A stretch of 64,000 nucleotides of DNA from Corynebacterium simulans (GTDB taxonomy: Bacteria; Actinomycetota; Actinomycetes; Mycobacteriales; Mycobacteriaceae), in NCBI RefSeq assembly GCF_001586215.1, contig NZ_CP014634.1, positions 434,001 through 498,000 on the forward strand, in the 5' to 3' direction. A program made the translations under genes and the position numbers. Positions within the stretch are counted from its first letter, which is position 1. The number at the start of each line of letters is the position of its first letter. Below the pieces are notes generated by a model. It was not told the DNA's origin and made no database searches. It saw nothing but the letters and a program-made list of their open reading frames with translations. Shown here in pieces: positions 26,895-35,545 of this stretch.

Positions 26895-27665
26895 CTACTT
26901 GCCGAAGCGACGCGAACGCTGTGAGTAATCCCGCAGCGCGCGCAAGAAGTCCACGCGGCGGAAAGCCGGCCAATAGGTATCGGTGAACCAGATTTCGGAA
27001 TACGCCGCCTGCCACAGCAAGAAGCCGGAAAGGCGCTGCTCACCGGAGGTACGGATGACAAGATCTGGGTCCGGAAGGCCCTTGGTATACAGGTGGCTCG
27101 TGATGGCCTCGGCGGTAACATTGCCCGCGATTTCCTCCGCGCTATGGCCTTTCCCGGCCTCATCACGGATAAGGTTTTGCACGGCGTCGACGATTTCCTG
27201 ACGCCCGCCATAGCCGACGGCGATGTTAACGATGACGCCCTTATTACCCTCAGTTGCCTGCGCTGCAAGGCGCATGCGCTCGGTGACCTTAGCCGGTAGG
27301 AGATCCAGATGGCCGACCAAGCGAATCTGGCAGTCCAAGTCGCCCTTGGAAAGATGGGTGACAACGTCCGAGATGATGTCGAAGAGAAGCTGCACCTCTT
27401 GGGTGCTGCGCTTCAAGTTCTCCGTGGACAAAAGATAAATGGTGACGACCTCAATATCGGTGTCTTTGCACCATGAGATCATCTCGCTGATCTTCTTCGC
27501 ACCTTGGCGGTGACCGTGGCTGATATCAGTGAATCCAGCCTCCCGCGCCCAGCGGCGGTTTCCGTCCGCCATGATGGCGACGTGCCGGGGCTGCGGGGTT
27601 CCCTTGATAGCGCGCGTGAGGCGAGCCTCATACAGGGGATAAAGCAACTGGCTGAGGAAGTTCAC
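26895..27665 (-). CDS. uppS: cis-Prenyl diphosphate synthase (UppS family)
   Basis: A 256-residue Z-isoprenyl diphosphate synthase. The signature HVAIMADGNRRWAR (about residues 28-41) includes the catalytic aspartate, and HGHRQGAKKISEMISWC, VIRTSGEQRLSGFLLWQ and SEIWFTD complete the family. Corynebacteriales have two such enzymes, one making a short Z-farnesyl product and one the long decaprenyl chain. The position next to mca and coaA corresponds to the short-chain enzyme (Rv1086) in mycobacteria, so a short product is my inference. Start is GTG 27665 with AAGGAC upstream. Confidence 0.92.
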   Translation of the reverse strand: MNFLSQLLYPLYEARLTRAIKGTPQPRHVAIMADGNRRWAREAGFTDISHGHRQGAKKISEMISWCKDTDIEVVTIYLLSTENLKRSTQEVQLLFDIISDVVTHLSKGDLDCQIRLVGHLDLLPAKVTERMRLAAQATEGNKGVIVNIAVGYGGRQEIVDAVQNLIRDEAGKGHSAEEIAGNVTAEAITSHLYTKGLPDPDLVIRTSGEQRLSGFLLWQAAYSEIWFTDTYWPAFRRVDFLRALRDYSQRSRRFGK

Positions 27666-27714
27666 GGTTAGTCCTTAAAACACAATCCAAGACGAGGGAC
27701 AGGCCGCAATTGAC

Positions 27715-28029
27715 CTACAAGAAGGAGCGCTTGCTCTGGTCGAAGATGCCTGCTTCCTTCATCGCGGCGTCGACAGCCTGGTCATCGAAAGGGTCGATGC
27801 CGTGGTCTTGGGCGAACATGATGCGACGACGAAAGCGCGAGTAACGACGGTGGAAATTCCACCCCGCAAACAAGACGGCTGCACCCATCAACGCCAAGAT
27901 GAGAAGGCCAATTGGCGAGGCCTTGCCAAACTCAGGCCCCATCGGGCCTTCCTGGGCACCCTGGGCTAGGTAGTTAACTTGTGCGTGGACGTCACCTGCT
28001 GCAAGAATCAGCGAATCAAATGCGCTCAT
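27715..28029 (-). CDS. Small membrane protein between mca and uppS
   Basis: A 104-residue protein with one clear membrane segment (PIGLLILALMGAAVLFAGWNF, about residues 38-58) followed by basic residues RRYSRFRRR, so the C-terminus is probably cytoplasmic. It begins four bases after the mca stop codon and is presumably co-transcribed with it. The corresponding position in mycobacteria holds a similar small membrane gene (Rv1083). No function is known. Confidence 0.8.
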   Translation of the reverse strand: MSAFDSLILAAGDVHAQVNYLAQGAQEGPMGPEFGKASPIGLLILALMGAAVLFAGWNFHRRYSRFRRRIMFAQDHGIDPFDDQAVDAAMKEAGIFDQSKRSFL

Positions 28030-28033
28030 GCTT

Positions 28034-28927
28034 CTAAGACTCCCCTACTTCGGCAATTCCTGCAAATAAATCCGACTCCGGCAGCTCAGTAGCAACGCGG
28101 GTCTGCGCGAGCTCGAACTCCTCGGTGGGCCATAGGCGCTGCTGTACATCGACGTTCGTCGCCAAGAATGCTCCTGCCGGATCAATCTGGGTGGCATGCG
28201 CGCGCAGGGCATCCTCGCGATTTTGGAAGTAGTCTGCGCACTCTACCTGCGTGGTAACGCGCGCCATGATGTCCCCAAAGGCCGTATCCCAGCGCGCCAG
28301 CATCGGGCCATAGGGGCTGGTCTTTCCCTCTTCTTCCAAAAGATCATGGAAGAGCTTCATGCGCTGGTAGACAAAGCCATGCGAGTAATAGAGCTTTTGC
28401 GGCGTATAAGGTTCGCCCAGTTCTGGGTGGTAGGAAGGATCTCCGGCCTTTTCCCAGGCGATGATGGAAGCTCGATGGACCATCAGGTGGTCTGGATGCG
28501 GATAGCCGCCGATCTCGTCATAAGTGACGATGACCTGGGGGCGGAACTCACGAATGGTTTTCACGAACTCTTGCGCTACTTCATCATCTGGAATAAGTGC
28601 GAAGCAACCTTCCGGCAGCAGATTCTTTAGATCCGGATCGAATGGATCACCGCCTGGCAGGCCGGAATCGACATGCCCCAGCCAGCGGTGCTCTACGCCC
28701 AAGGCTGCGGCGGCCTTCGCCATCTCTTCGCGGCGAATCTCGCCCATGTTTTCTTTCACACCCGGCTTATCCATCGCTGGGTTGATGACGTCACCGCGCT
28801 CGCCGCCGGTACAGGTCAGCACCAGAACCTCGGCACCTTCAGCCGCATATTTCGCAGTGGTTGCAGCGCCCTTGGAAGATTCGTCATCTGGGTGCGCGTG
28901 AATGGCTAGTAGGCGCTTGTCGCTCAT
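28034..28927 (-). CDS. mca: Mycothiol S-conjugate amidase
   Basis: A 297-residue zinc hydrolase that cleaves mycothiol S-conjugates so that mercapturic acids can be exported. It has the LmbE/PIG-L metal motif AIHAHPDDESSKGAAT near the N-terminus, TCTGGERGDVINPAMD, and GGYPHPDHLMVH carrying the third metal ligand. RVTTQVECADYF and ALRAHATQIDP near the end are typical of Mca rather than the deacetylase MshB. ATG 28927 (MSDKRLL) was chosen over ATG 28939 because GAGGAG directly abuts the latter and is about 12 bases from the former. Mycothiol is specific to actinobacteria. Confidence 0.95.
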   Translation of the reverse strand: MSDKRLLAIHAHPDDESSKGAATTAKYAAEGAEVLVLTCTGGERGDVINPAMDKPGVKENMGEIRREEMAKAAAALGVEHRWLGHVDSGLPGGDPFDPDLKNLLPEGCFALIPDDEVAQEFVKTIREFRPQVIVTYDEIGGYPHPDHLMVHRASIIAWEKAGDPSYHPELGEPYTPQKLYYSHGFVYQRMKLFHDLLEEEGKTSPYGPMLARWDTAFGDIMARVTTQVECADYFQNREDALRAHATQIDPAGAFLATNVDVQQRLWPTEEFELAQTRVATELPESDLFAGIAEVGES

Positions 28928-29008
28928 AGTAGGGTTCATCTCCTCTAGCGCTGAATTTCGGAACAGAGGTCCATCCTAGTGGATAGTTTGAAAATCTTGA
29001 CTGTTGGT

Positions 29009-29014
29009 TAGACT
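29009..29014 (+). promoter_or_regulatory. Possible -10 element of the DUF4307 gene
   Basis: TAGACT lies seven bases before ATG 29022 without an intervening ribosome site. Confidence 0.4.
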
Positions 29015-29021
29015 AAGATTC

Positions 29022-29507
29022 ATGACTTCCGCCGGTACCCCTCGTTCAGGTGCTCGCTACGGTGCCCGCCCCACGGCAGACAGCTCTGCGAATAATACCT
29101 CGAGCATTACAAACAAAGCCATCGTTTTGGTCTTCGCCGCCATGTTTATTGCCGCGATTATCTATGGCGTGCAGTACTTCCAGAAACAGGAGAAGGTCAA
29201 CGCGGACATCTCCTACGTCACCCACGAAGTTCTTTCCGACGATTCCACCCGTGTGTGGGCGGATGTCACCCGCAACCACATCGATGAAGACGCATACTGC
29301 ATCGTGCAGGCCTTCGATTACTCCAAGGCAGAGGTCGGACGCCGTGAGTTCGCGGTCCCTGCCGGCGGCCCGAAAACCCAGCGCATTGCTGTCGACGTCC
29401 CCACTAATCACCGCGCAGTAGCCGGTGGCGTTTATGGTTGCTCGGGAAATATTCCTTCCTACTTGGATATGGAACACCCTGACTACGTTGAGCAATCCAG
29501 CAACTAA
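29022..29507 (+). CDS. DUF4307 membrane-anchored protein
   Basis: A 161-residue protein with a polar N-terminus of about 30 residues, one membrane segment (KAIVLVFAAMFIAAIIYGVQYF) and an extracytoplasmic beta-rich domain containing two cysteines (DAYCIVQ and VYGCSGN). The layout matches DUF4307, found beside mca and greA throughout Corynebacteriales. ATG 29022 was chosen because a -10 box sits seven bases upstream and the longer frame adds no conserved sequence. It is divergent from mca. Function unknown. Confidence 0.82.
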   Translation: MTSAGTPRSGARYGARPTADSSANNTSSITNKAIVLVFAAMFIAAIIYGVQYFQKQEKVNADISYVTHEVLSDDSTRVWADVTRNHIDEDAYCIVQAFDYSKAEVGRREFAVPAGGPKTQRIAVDVPTNHRAVAGGVYGCSGNIPSYLDMEHPDYVEQSSN

Positions 29508-29771
29508 ATAGATTTATCAATCTATATTGATCAAGGTGGGCACCGTCTTCTTGCTCGATATCTTGGCGATAGCCGCCCGCCCCGCAATTCGCCTGCGGAT
29601 TCACCCCTTAAGTGCGGAGCCTTACGCACTAGTCGACGCCGTGGCAGGCGCAGCGCATGTGCTAGGATTTGTAGCGCTTAGGACAGGTCGCGGCTGCAAA
29701 TCGCAGTTTTGGAGCTGACCTTATCCATATAATTTTCATTTCTTCACCCCCGCTTTACGGAAGGTTGCACT
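29508..29771. other. Intergenic region before greA
   Basis: No supported gene. It contains a perfect 6-bp inverted repeat TAGATT-TATC-AATCTA just after the DUF4307 stop codon and a short GTGCG/CGCAC hairpin near 29612-29630. A 63-codon frame here lacks a convincing start and is not annotated. The greA ribosome site GGAAGG is at the right end. Confidence 0.4.
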
Positions 29772-30293
29772 ATGGCTGAGCAGCAGAAGCAATACATCAC
29801 CCCGGAGACCAAGGCCAAGCTTGAAGCTGAGCTGCAGGCTCTCATCGACCACCGCCCGGTCGTTGCTGCCGAGATTAACGAGCGCCGCGAAGAGGGCGAC
29901 CTGAAGGAGAACGCAGGCTACGACGCAGCCCGCGAGATGCAGGACCAGGAAGAGGCCCGCATCAAGCAAATCTCTGAGGTCCTGGCTAACTCCACCACTG
30001 AGCGCACTGCCGTTCAGGAGGGCGTTGCAACCGTCGGCTCCGTTGTCCACGTTTACTACAACGGCGACAAGGAAGATAAGGAAACCTTCCTTATCGGTAC
30101 CCGCGCTGCCGCTTCCGATAACAAGGACCTGGAGACCTACTCTGAGCAGTCCCCGCTGGGCGCTGCACTGATTGGCGCCCAGGAGGGTGAGACCCGCGAG
30201 TACACCGCACCAAATGGCAAGACCATTTCGGTCACGGTGGAATCCGCAGCGCCGTATGATTCAGCTAAGGCCGCAACTCCGCGCGAGTCCTAA
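29772..30293 (+). CDS. greA: Transcript cleavage factor GreA
   Basis: A 173-residue factor that enters the RNA polymerase secondary channel and rescues backtracked complexes. The N-terminal coiled coil includes TPETKAKLEAELQALID and RREEGDLKENAGYDAARE; the acidic tip residues (D and E in GDLKENAGYD) needed for cleavage are present. The C-terminal FKBP-like domain begins near residue 85 and ends at SVTVESAAPY. It has a GGAAGG ribosome site. Confidence 0.95.
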   Translation: MAEQQKQYITPETKAKLEAELQALIDHRPVVAAEINERREEGDLKENAGYDAAREMQDQEEARIKQISEVLANSTTERTAVQEGVATVGSVVHVYYNGDKEDKETFLIGTRAAASDNKDLETYSEQSPLGAALIGAQEGETREYTAPNGKTISVTVESAAPYDSAKAATPRES

Positions 30294-30337
30294 TTTTCTT
30301 TTCTTTTATTTCAATTCATTCTGGAGAAAGAGCACCC

Positions 30338-30628
30338 ATGAAGAAGTTCTCCCGCTTCGCAACTGCTGGTTTGGTTTTCGCTGCAGGCCTGTCCCTGGCA
30401 GCTTGCCACCCACCGAACCAGCAGGATTCCACCAGCGAGAAGATCGATAACGCCTCCACCTACACTGGCAAGGCTCCAAAGCCAGCTGAGTCCAGCTCCC
30501 AGTCCGAGGCTTCCGCTACCCAGGCTCCTGAGGCTGAGGCCACTGGTGCTGAGGCCGCCGGCTCCGAGGCTCCTGCCGCTGGCGATCCGAACGTAGTTGT
30601 TGAGACCCAGGTAGTTCCGGCTCAGTAA
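30338..30628 (+). CDS. Small Ala/Glu-rich lipoprotein
   Basis: A 96-residue exported lipoprotein: signal peptide KKFSRFATAGLVFAAGLSL ending in lipobox LAAC (Cys 24). The mature part has no recognisable domain and is rich in Ala, Ser, Glu, Pro and Gln, suggesting an extended wall-spanning linker. GGAGAAAGAG precedes the ATG. It follows greA by 44 bases and is followed by a bidirectional terminator. Function unknown. Confidence 0.75.
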   Translation: MKKFSRFATAGLVFAAGLSLAACHPPNQQDSTSEKIDNASTYTGKAPKPAESSSQSEASATQAPEAEATGAEAAGSEAPAAGDPNVVVETQVVPAQ

Positions 30629-30677
30629 ACGTCGCGGCTGATGCTGCGCACCAAGCAGCAGCTAGCAATCACTAGCA

Positions 30678-30712
30678 GTAAAGCGCCTAGGCATTCCACC
30701 TGGGCGCTTTAC
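30678..30712. terminator. Bidirectional intrinsic terminator
   Basis: Fourteen-base arms with one G-U position (GTAAAGCGCCTAGG 30678-30691, CCTGGGCGCTTTAC 30699-30712). It separates the convergent lipoprotein and PPE-like genes. Confidence 0.75.
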
Positions 30713-30731
30713 TCATTCTTCGACAATCGAC

Positions 30732-32597
30732 TTAACTCTCTTCACGGGCCCACGCCCCAATGACACCCGGCAATGCTGCCGGCGGCTCGCCTAGGAGATC
30801 ACGACGGTTGGGATCGCGTTCGACCTTGCTGGTCACCGATTTGATACGCCGATCTTGCCCGCCGCCCTGGCCGGTTCCTGCCATCAACGGCATCATTCGG
30901 CCACCCATCGCACCGCGTGTATTACCCGCACCCCGGGCCGAATTAACGCCCGCTGCAGCGGTACCTGCAGTATTACCCGGACCGCCTACTCCACCAGCAC
31001 CCAATGCGCCTGTGCGTGCACTCGGCGCCGCGGTTGACCCTGCCGAGCCTGCCAGCCCAGCGCCGCCAATGCCTCCCGTGCCGCCAACTCCACCGGCGCT
31101 AAAAGCTCCGCCCGGTCCTACAGCGCCAAGACGTCCCGCTCCATGGCCACCTGCGTTAGATACTCCAAGGCCCAGCCCTTGTCCACGACCAAGGCTTTGC
31201 CCCTTCGCTGAAGCATTACCTGCAAGAGCCGGTGCGCCGCCAAGGGCTCCCATCATCGGACCAGTGCCTGCACCAGAACCCAGACCACCGGTAGCTCCCA
31301 CACCTGCGGTCATAGTCGCTGGACTTAAGGTCGCACCGCTACCGGAAGCCAGCGATGGCGCCCCGCCAAGAGCACCCGCTCCTACACCAGGGCCCATGCC
31401 CATACCGGCGCCCGCACCTCCTGGCGCAACAGGAGCAAGATTGACACTTGCTCCCCTAGTGCCGACATCACCGGCAGCGATCGGGTTGAAGCCTCCCGCG
31501 CCTAGTTCCGCAAGTGTATTCCGACCATTGGTGACCAAGTCATTATTGAACTTCTGAATGTCAGCATCGCTCATGCCTAAGCCCTCAAGGCCTTCGACCT
31601 TGCCATTTACGATCCCGAAAGAACCCGGCCCCAATTCGCCCCGTGAGATCGCTTCAGCGATATGCTTCGGCCACGCTACGTTGGCAGTGCTATAACGCTG
31701 CCCGCTCCCGCTTACTCCGCCAAAGTTGGTGCTCACGTCGCCGCCGCCTGAAGGCGGCATCGTGGTCATCAGTGGATGCTGGAACGGCATCGCGGCGACC
31801 ACTTGGGTTTGGAGTGCGCTTTGCATGAAGGCCAAACCTGCCTGCTCGGCGGCCTTGCGTGCTGCTGGATCAGGAATCGCCATCGCGGACATGGCCAAGC
31901 CCATCGCCTTCGGCTGGGAAGCCATCAGATTGGCTTGGAAGCCGAAAAGTTTCTGGCTCATCACCTCAGCATTAGCAATGAAGTGATTACCTGATTCCGC
32001 CACCATCCGAATTTTCTGGGCCGCGCGTGCAGTTGCCTCACTGTCATTTTCAGATTCCAGTGAAGAGGCCACCTCGTTCAACCCATCGACAATCGCCGCG
32101 ACTTCAGAAGAAAGAAACCGCCACCGCGAATTGGTCTCCGAAACACTCCAGATCTTGGTATTCAACAAATCCATCGCCAGCCCGAACAAGTCAGAACCAA
32201 CATTGACCACCGGCATCACGAAGCCAAAAGGGCTATAGCCCGGGTCAGGCTGATTCATCACCGGCATCGCCTCACCCGTTACCGAGCCACCTGCATCGGC
32301 GATGTCCAAACCACGACTATTAGCCAAGTCTTGAGATTCAAACCCTCGAGCTTCAGCTACCAACGTGTTAGACAACCATTCGATCTGTTCGTCGAAGCTA
32401 CGCAGTGAATTGCTCGCTGAGCCTGGGTCCGTGGCAATCACCCGTTGATGAATTGTTCCAACGTCACCAACTCCGTTCACGCTCGAGAAACTACCGTCAA
32501 TCGGAGAAATCGCTGTCCCAGCCGCTGATCGTAATCGTCGAGATAGATTGCCAACCTGCTCACTCACTCTGACGAAGTTATTCAATGAAATTTTCAT
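30732..32597 (-). CDS. Gly/Ala-rich PPE-like protein, putative type VII secretion-type substrate
   Basis: A 621-residue protein with no signal peptide. Residues about 1-290 are mostly helical; residues about 380-580 are a Gly/Ala/Pro/Met-rich low-complexity region with recurring GALGGAP and GVGGTGG units; the tail reads GGRMMPLMAGTGQGGGQDRR followed by a charged stretch and LLGEPPAALPGVIG. That tail resembles the conserved ending of actinobacterial PPE/WXG-associated secreted proteins (basic-acidic stretch then PPVIG). It starts 18 bases after a DUF3558 lipoprotein, a pairing seen for such proteins. Export by a type VII-like route is my inference; no secretion ATPase is in the window. Confidence 0.65.
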   Translation of the reverse strand: MKISLNNFVRVSEQVGNLSRRLRSAAGTAISPIDGSFSSVNGVGDVGTIHQRVIATDPGSASNSLRSFDEQIEWLSNTLVAEARGFESQDLANSRGLDIADAGGSVTGEAMPVMNQPDPGYSPFGFVMPVVNVGSDLFGLAMDLLNTKIWSVSETNSRWRFLSSEVAAIVDGLNEVASSLESENDSEATARAAQKIRMVAESGNHFIANAEVMSQKLFGFQANLMASQPKAMGLAMSAMAIPDPAARKAAEQAGLAFMQSALQTQVVAAMPFQHPLMTTMPPSGGGDVSTNFGGVSGSGQRYSTANVAWPKHIAEAISRGELGPGSFGIVNGKVEGLEGLGMSDADIQKFNNDLVTNGRNTLAELGAGGFNPIAAGDVGTRGASVNLAPVAPGGAGAGMGMGPGVGAGALGGAPSLASGSGATLSPATMTAGVGATGGLGSGAGTGPMMGALGGAPALAGNASAKGQSLGRGQGLGLGVSNAGGHGAGRLGAVGPGGAFSAGGVGGTGGIGGAGLAGSAGSTAAPSARTGALGAGGVGGPGNTAGTAAAGVNSARGAGNTRGAMGGRMMPLMAGTGQGGGQDRRIKSVTSKVERDPNRRDLLGEPPAALPGVIGAWAREES

Positions 32598-32615
32598 TTT
32601 CCCCCCAATTTCAAT

Positions 32616-33338
32616 CTAAGACAGACTAATTAATATCGATTCTGCTGAACTGCACTTTTCAGGCATCGGAGCTTTTAAGGCTTGATCCCCAAAGCTAACG
32701 CTCAAATCACCACGCACTGTTTCAACGTGGATTGCGCAATAGAGCTCGGTACCAAACTCATTTTCAAAACCAACTACAGGTAGTTTGGCGCCACGATAGA
32801 TTTCTTTTCTACCTTCCGACGCTTCTACTTCTTTGAAAGAAAGTTCGCTCGAGGCTAAAGACACAACCGCGGGTTCGTCGCCTCCGTTGAACAAAAAGGA
32901 ACAATGTTTGGAGTCGGGAAAGCTAAAGTCGCCTTCCAGACGTTCACCAAGACCAGCCTCCTTTAACTTCTCCTCTGGAATTTCTGTGCAAGGATCAAAT
33001 AGATCGAAATCTGGGTCGGTGCGATCGAAACTGCCGAATGGCGGCAGAACGCCGTTCCCTTCCCCCTCTGCGGTGATGCTGGAATCCGCACCAGCATCAC
33101 CGCTGTCGCTCGTGTCATTGGAATCCTTGAAGCCCCCATCCCCGGTAGCCTCCACAGCATCCCCCGGATTGTCGGCGTTTTCTGCCGCCTTGTCCATACT
33201 TGTGCCGTAGGTGTCCCCAGCCTCTTTTACGGTATCTGGTTGGTTTTCCTTCGCGCTCCATGGAGCAAGGTCTATAGCGCAGCCCGTCAGCACCCCCATG
33301 CTGACAATCAGCGCTACAACAATCCCCTGCTGCTTCAT
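32616..33338 (-). CDS. DUF3558-type lipoprotein
   Basis: A 240-residue lipoprotein with signal peptide KQQGIVVALIVSMGVLTGC; the lipobox is LTGC (Cys 21). A linker of about 70 residues rich in Asp, Gly, Ala and Ser follows. The C-terminal domain shows the DUF3558 hallmark FDPCTEIPEEKLKEAGLG and a second cysteine in SKHCSFLFNG, which could form a disulfide with it. DUF3558 lipoproteins in actinobacteria often lie beside PPE-like or large secreted proteins, as here (18-base gap). AAGGG precedes ATG 33338. Binding partner unknown. Confidence 0.75.
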   Translation of the reverse strand: MKQQGIVVALIVSMGVLTGCAIDLAPWSAKENQPDTVKEAGDTYGTSMDKAAENADNPGDAVEATGDGGFKDSNDTSDSGDAGADSSITAEGEGNGVLPPFGSFDRTDPDFDLFDPCTEIPEEKLKEAGLGERLEGDFSFPDSKHCSFLFNGGDEPAVVSLASSELSFKEVEASEGRKEIYRGAKLPVVGFENEFGTELYCAIHVETVRGDLSVSFGDQALKAPMPEKCSSAESILISLS

Positions 33339-33670
33339 GACTACCCTTCATCAGACTTCAATGACGAGCCGGAGGCCGCTGTTGTGGCTGCTAGCCGCTG
33401 GCTGCCTCCCGAAAATAGGATGCACGAATCTGCGCAGCCTGTCGCGCCAAGATATGAATTGGGTCAAATTCGGGGCGTCTTCTACGGTATAAAGATGCCT
33501 TGCCTAAACCTCAAAATGGGAAAATATTTCCTGCTCAAATCATATGAAAAGGCTGTAAAAGAGTTGGAAGAACCATAAACTCTCAACCATTTATCGATTC
33601 CCCCATTTCTACACCCGAATTACAAAAGTGTGAGTTATCAAACTTAAGCCTCCAGTTGCGCAGAAAAGAA
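33339..33670. other. AT-rich intergenic region without a supported gene
   Basis: About 330 bases between the DUF3558 gene start and the yccA terminator. It presumably holds the promoter of the DUF3558 operon. Open frames exist on the plus strand but lack ribosome sites and protein-like composition. Confidence 0.4.
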
Positions 33671-33707
33671 CCCCCAGCCGCCAAGGACTCACCCTGGAGG
33701 CTGAGGG
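33671..33707 (-). terminator. Intrinsic terminator of the YccA-family gene
   Basis: On the minus strand CCCTCAGCC pairs with GGCTGGGGG (one G-U) and is followed by TTCTTTTCT. An additional longer-range pair AGCCTCCAG/CTGGAGGCT spans 33647-33702. Confidence 0.6.
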
Positions 33708-33737
33708 CTAAGTAAAGCTGTTTAATCCAGAACGTCG

Positions 33738-34565
33738 TTAGCGGTTCTGGAAGTAGGACAGCAGGCGCAGAATCTCGGTGTAGAGCCAGACCAGGGTCAC
33801 GGTCAGGCCAAGGGCTACACCCCAAGCGGTCTTGCTCGGTGCACCCATGCGGATCAGACGATCAGCATGGTCGAAGTCCGTCAAGAAAGACATTGCAGCC
33901 AAGACAATGCAGACCAGGGAGAAGATGATGGAGATAATGCCACCATCGCGCAGCGGGTTGAAGTCGAAGAAAATTGCGGTCAGGAAGTTGCCCAGTGCCA
34001 GAACAGCCACACCTGCAATCAGACCAAACATAATCTTGTTGAACTTCGGAGTGACCTTAACGGCGCCAGTCTTGTAGACAACGAGCATGCCGATAAACAC
34101 ACCAACAGTGCCCATAATTGCCTGGCCGATCAGAGCCATGCCATCGGAGCCAGCAACATTGACACCAGCAAAAAGCAGCGAGAAACCGCCGACGAACAGT
34201 CCGTCGAGAAGCGCATAGGAGATGGTCAGAGGCGCAGAGCCAAACTTCTTACTGAAAGCTGCGATTAGGGTAACGACAAAGCTACCGATGCCGCCCACGA
34301 TGGTCAGAATCAGCGAAAGACCGTAGCTCACCTGAACACCGATGAAGAAGTTGACGACGGCCATGACGATCAGCACAGCAAGCGTGATGCCCGTCTTCGT
34401 AACGACGTCGTCAACAGTCATCGGACGCTCGGCAGACTGGCCACTGCCCTGCTGATCAAACGGGTTTACGTTTTGGTTGGCAGCATACGGATTGTTTCCA
34501 CCGTACTGCGAAGTCGAACCCTGACTCTTGGTCAGAGTGTTCATTACCGGATTGCTAGAACGCAT
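33738..34565 (-). CDS. Bax inhibitor-1/YccA family membrane protein
   Basis: A 275-residue protein with a roughly 70-residue Gln/Asn/Ser-rich cytoplasmic N-terminus and seven hydrophobic segments, the YccA/BI-1 topology. Conserved features include KKFGSAPLTISYALLDGLFVGGFS and the late acidic SFLTDFDHADRLI, corresponding to the family's pH-sensing aspartates. Relatives are Ca2+ leak channels or modulators of FtsH-type proteolysis; the role in corynebacteria is not established. ATG 34565 (MRSSNPVMNTL) was chosen over a longer frame because AAGGA lies about 12 bases upstream and relatives start similarly. Confidence 0.85.
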   Translation of the reverse strand: MRSSNPVMNTLTKSQGSTSQYGGNNPYAANQNVNPFDQQGSGQSAERPMTVDDVVTKTGITLAVLIVMAVVNFFIGVQVSYGLSLILTIVGGIGSFVVTLIAAFSKKFGSAPLTISYALLDGLFVGGFSLLFAGVNVAGSDGMALIGQAIMGTVGVFIGMLVVYKTGAVKVTPKFNKIMFGLIAGVAVLALGNFLTAIFFDFNPLRDGGIISIIFSLVCIVLAAMSFLTDFDHADRLIRMGAPSKTAWGVALGLTVTLVWLYTEILRLLSYFQNR

Positions 34566-34797
34566 TAAATTCCCGATTCCTTTCACTGGATTAGTCGCTG
34601 GGGTCAACGGGCCCAGCCTAACAGCATCAACTAACTGAGGGGCTGGAGGATTATTTGAAGATTTCACTAAGTGAAACGCTTTTGATTCGAATTAAGTTCC
34701 CGAAGCAAAGCCTTTCGCTGAACTATTTAAAAATCAGCTACCTTCGAAGCCCCCAGCGGCTATCTCTCCAGATGCGGTGGAATTTAGGCTCCTCCGC

Positions 34798-35172
34798 TTA
34801 ATACGAGCTATTTAGAACGCAATGCGCAATTAGATTATCGATACGGCGGACATCAATCTTTTTGCCCAACTTAATCTTGAGATACCCCGCTCGCGTCCAC
34901 AGCTCGACTTCCGCATTGAAATCAATTCTTCCCGCATTTTCAGTGGACCACATGTTGATAGCGGAGTAAGGAATTGAGTAGATTTCTACCTTCTTGCCGG
35001 TCAACCCCTGCGCATCGCGGATAATAAGGCGCTTTGAGGTAAAGATCGCAGAGTCACGGAAAGTCTTATACGCAGCATGCGGCTGTTCACCCGCAATCAG
35101 CAATTCCGTAACATCGTTTGGGATTGGGACTTCTTCAAAGAAAGTCCACTCAGTAATAGGAGCGGTCTCCAT
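34798..35172 (-). CDS. Bacterial PH-domain protein
   Basis: A 124-residue soluble protein that looks like a single bacterial pleckstrin-homology domain (bPH_1/YvbH-like): strand-rich, with AIFTSKRLIIRDAQGLTGKK and EIYSIPYSAINMWSTENAG, the usual R-L-I-I-x-D then S-I-P-Y-x-x-I motif, ending in IDNLIAHCVL. ATG 35172 (METAPITEW) has a strong AAGGAAG ribosome site; a longer frame upstream does not. These proteins are thought to bind other proteins or membranes, but no function is known. It is in an AT-rich stretch unlike the flanking housekeeping genes. Confidence 0.75.
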   Translation of the reverse strand: METAPITEWTFFEEVPIPNDVTELLIAGEQPHAAYKTFRDSAIFTSKRLIIRDAQGLTGKKVEIYSIPYSAINMWSTENAGRIDFNAEVELWTRAGYLKIKLGKKIDVRRIDNLIAHCVLNSSY

Positions 35173-35545
35173 TTTCTTCCTTGCTTTTGAAAGGACCAAT
35201 AATTTGTGAATCGGCGGAGCTATCCCCATAAGAGGTCACGTAACCGCCTCGTCTAACTCTAATAGCGGTTACATGACATTTTCCGAGAAAACTAGTTCAC
35301 CCACCGCAATTTCGTTTCCATAGCGGCACACTTGTCCCGACGACGACAATCAGACAGCAAAAACCTATAAACGAGTCCAGCAATGCCGCGACTGACCATC
35401 GAAATTTCGAACCAGGCGATATGCGAAATCTTCTCAAAAGAAGATGATGCGCCATATATTTTTGGCCACTACTCCTCTTTCAGTGCCGCCAAAGTTTTCA
35501 ATCGTTCTTGGCTACTAATCGTGACCGCTTCTCGCGGTCTCATTC
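35173..35545. other. AT-rich intergenic region
   Basis: No supported gene. A 60-codon frame at 35383 lacks a ribosome site and family support. The right end has GACCGC/GCGGTC and CTCAAG/CTTGAG inverted repeats that lead into the 12-bp repeat at 35546. Confidence 0.4.

Noticed and set aside
29527..29718. 63-codon frame in the gap before greA
   Set aside because: Only a TTG start, no ribosome site, no protein-like pattern.
30760..31557. Pro/Ala-rich frame antisense to the PPE-like gene
   Set aside because: Arises from the Gly/Ala-rich codons of the sense gene.
33240..33578. 112-codon plus-strand frame overlapping the start of the DUF3558 gene
   Set aside because: First third is the antisense of the lipoprotein signal sequence; no ribosome site.
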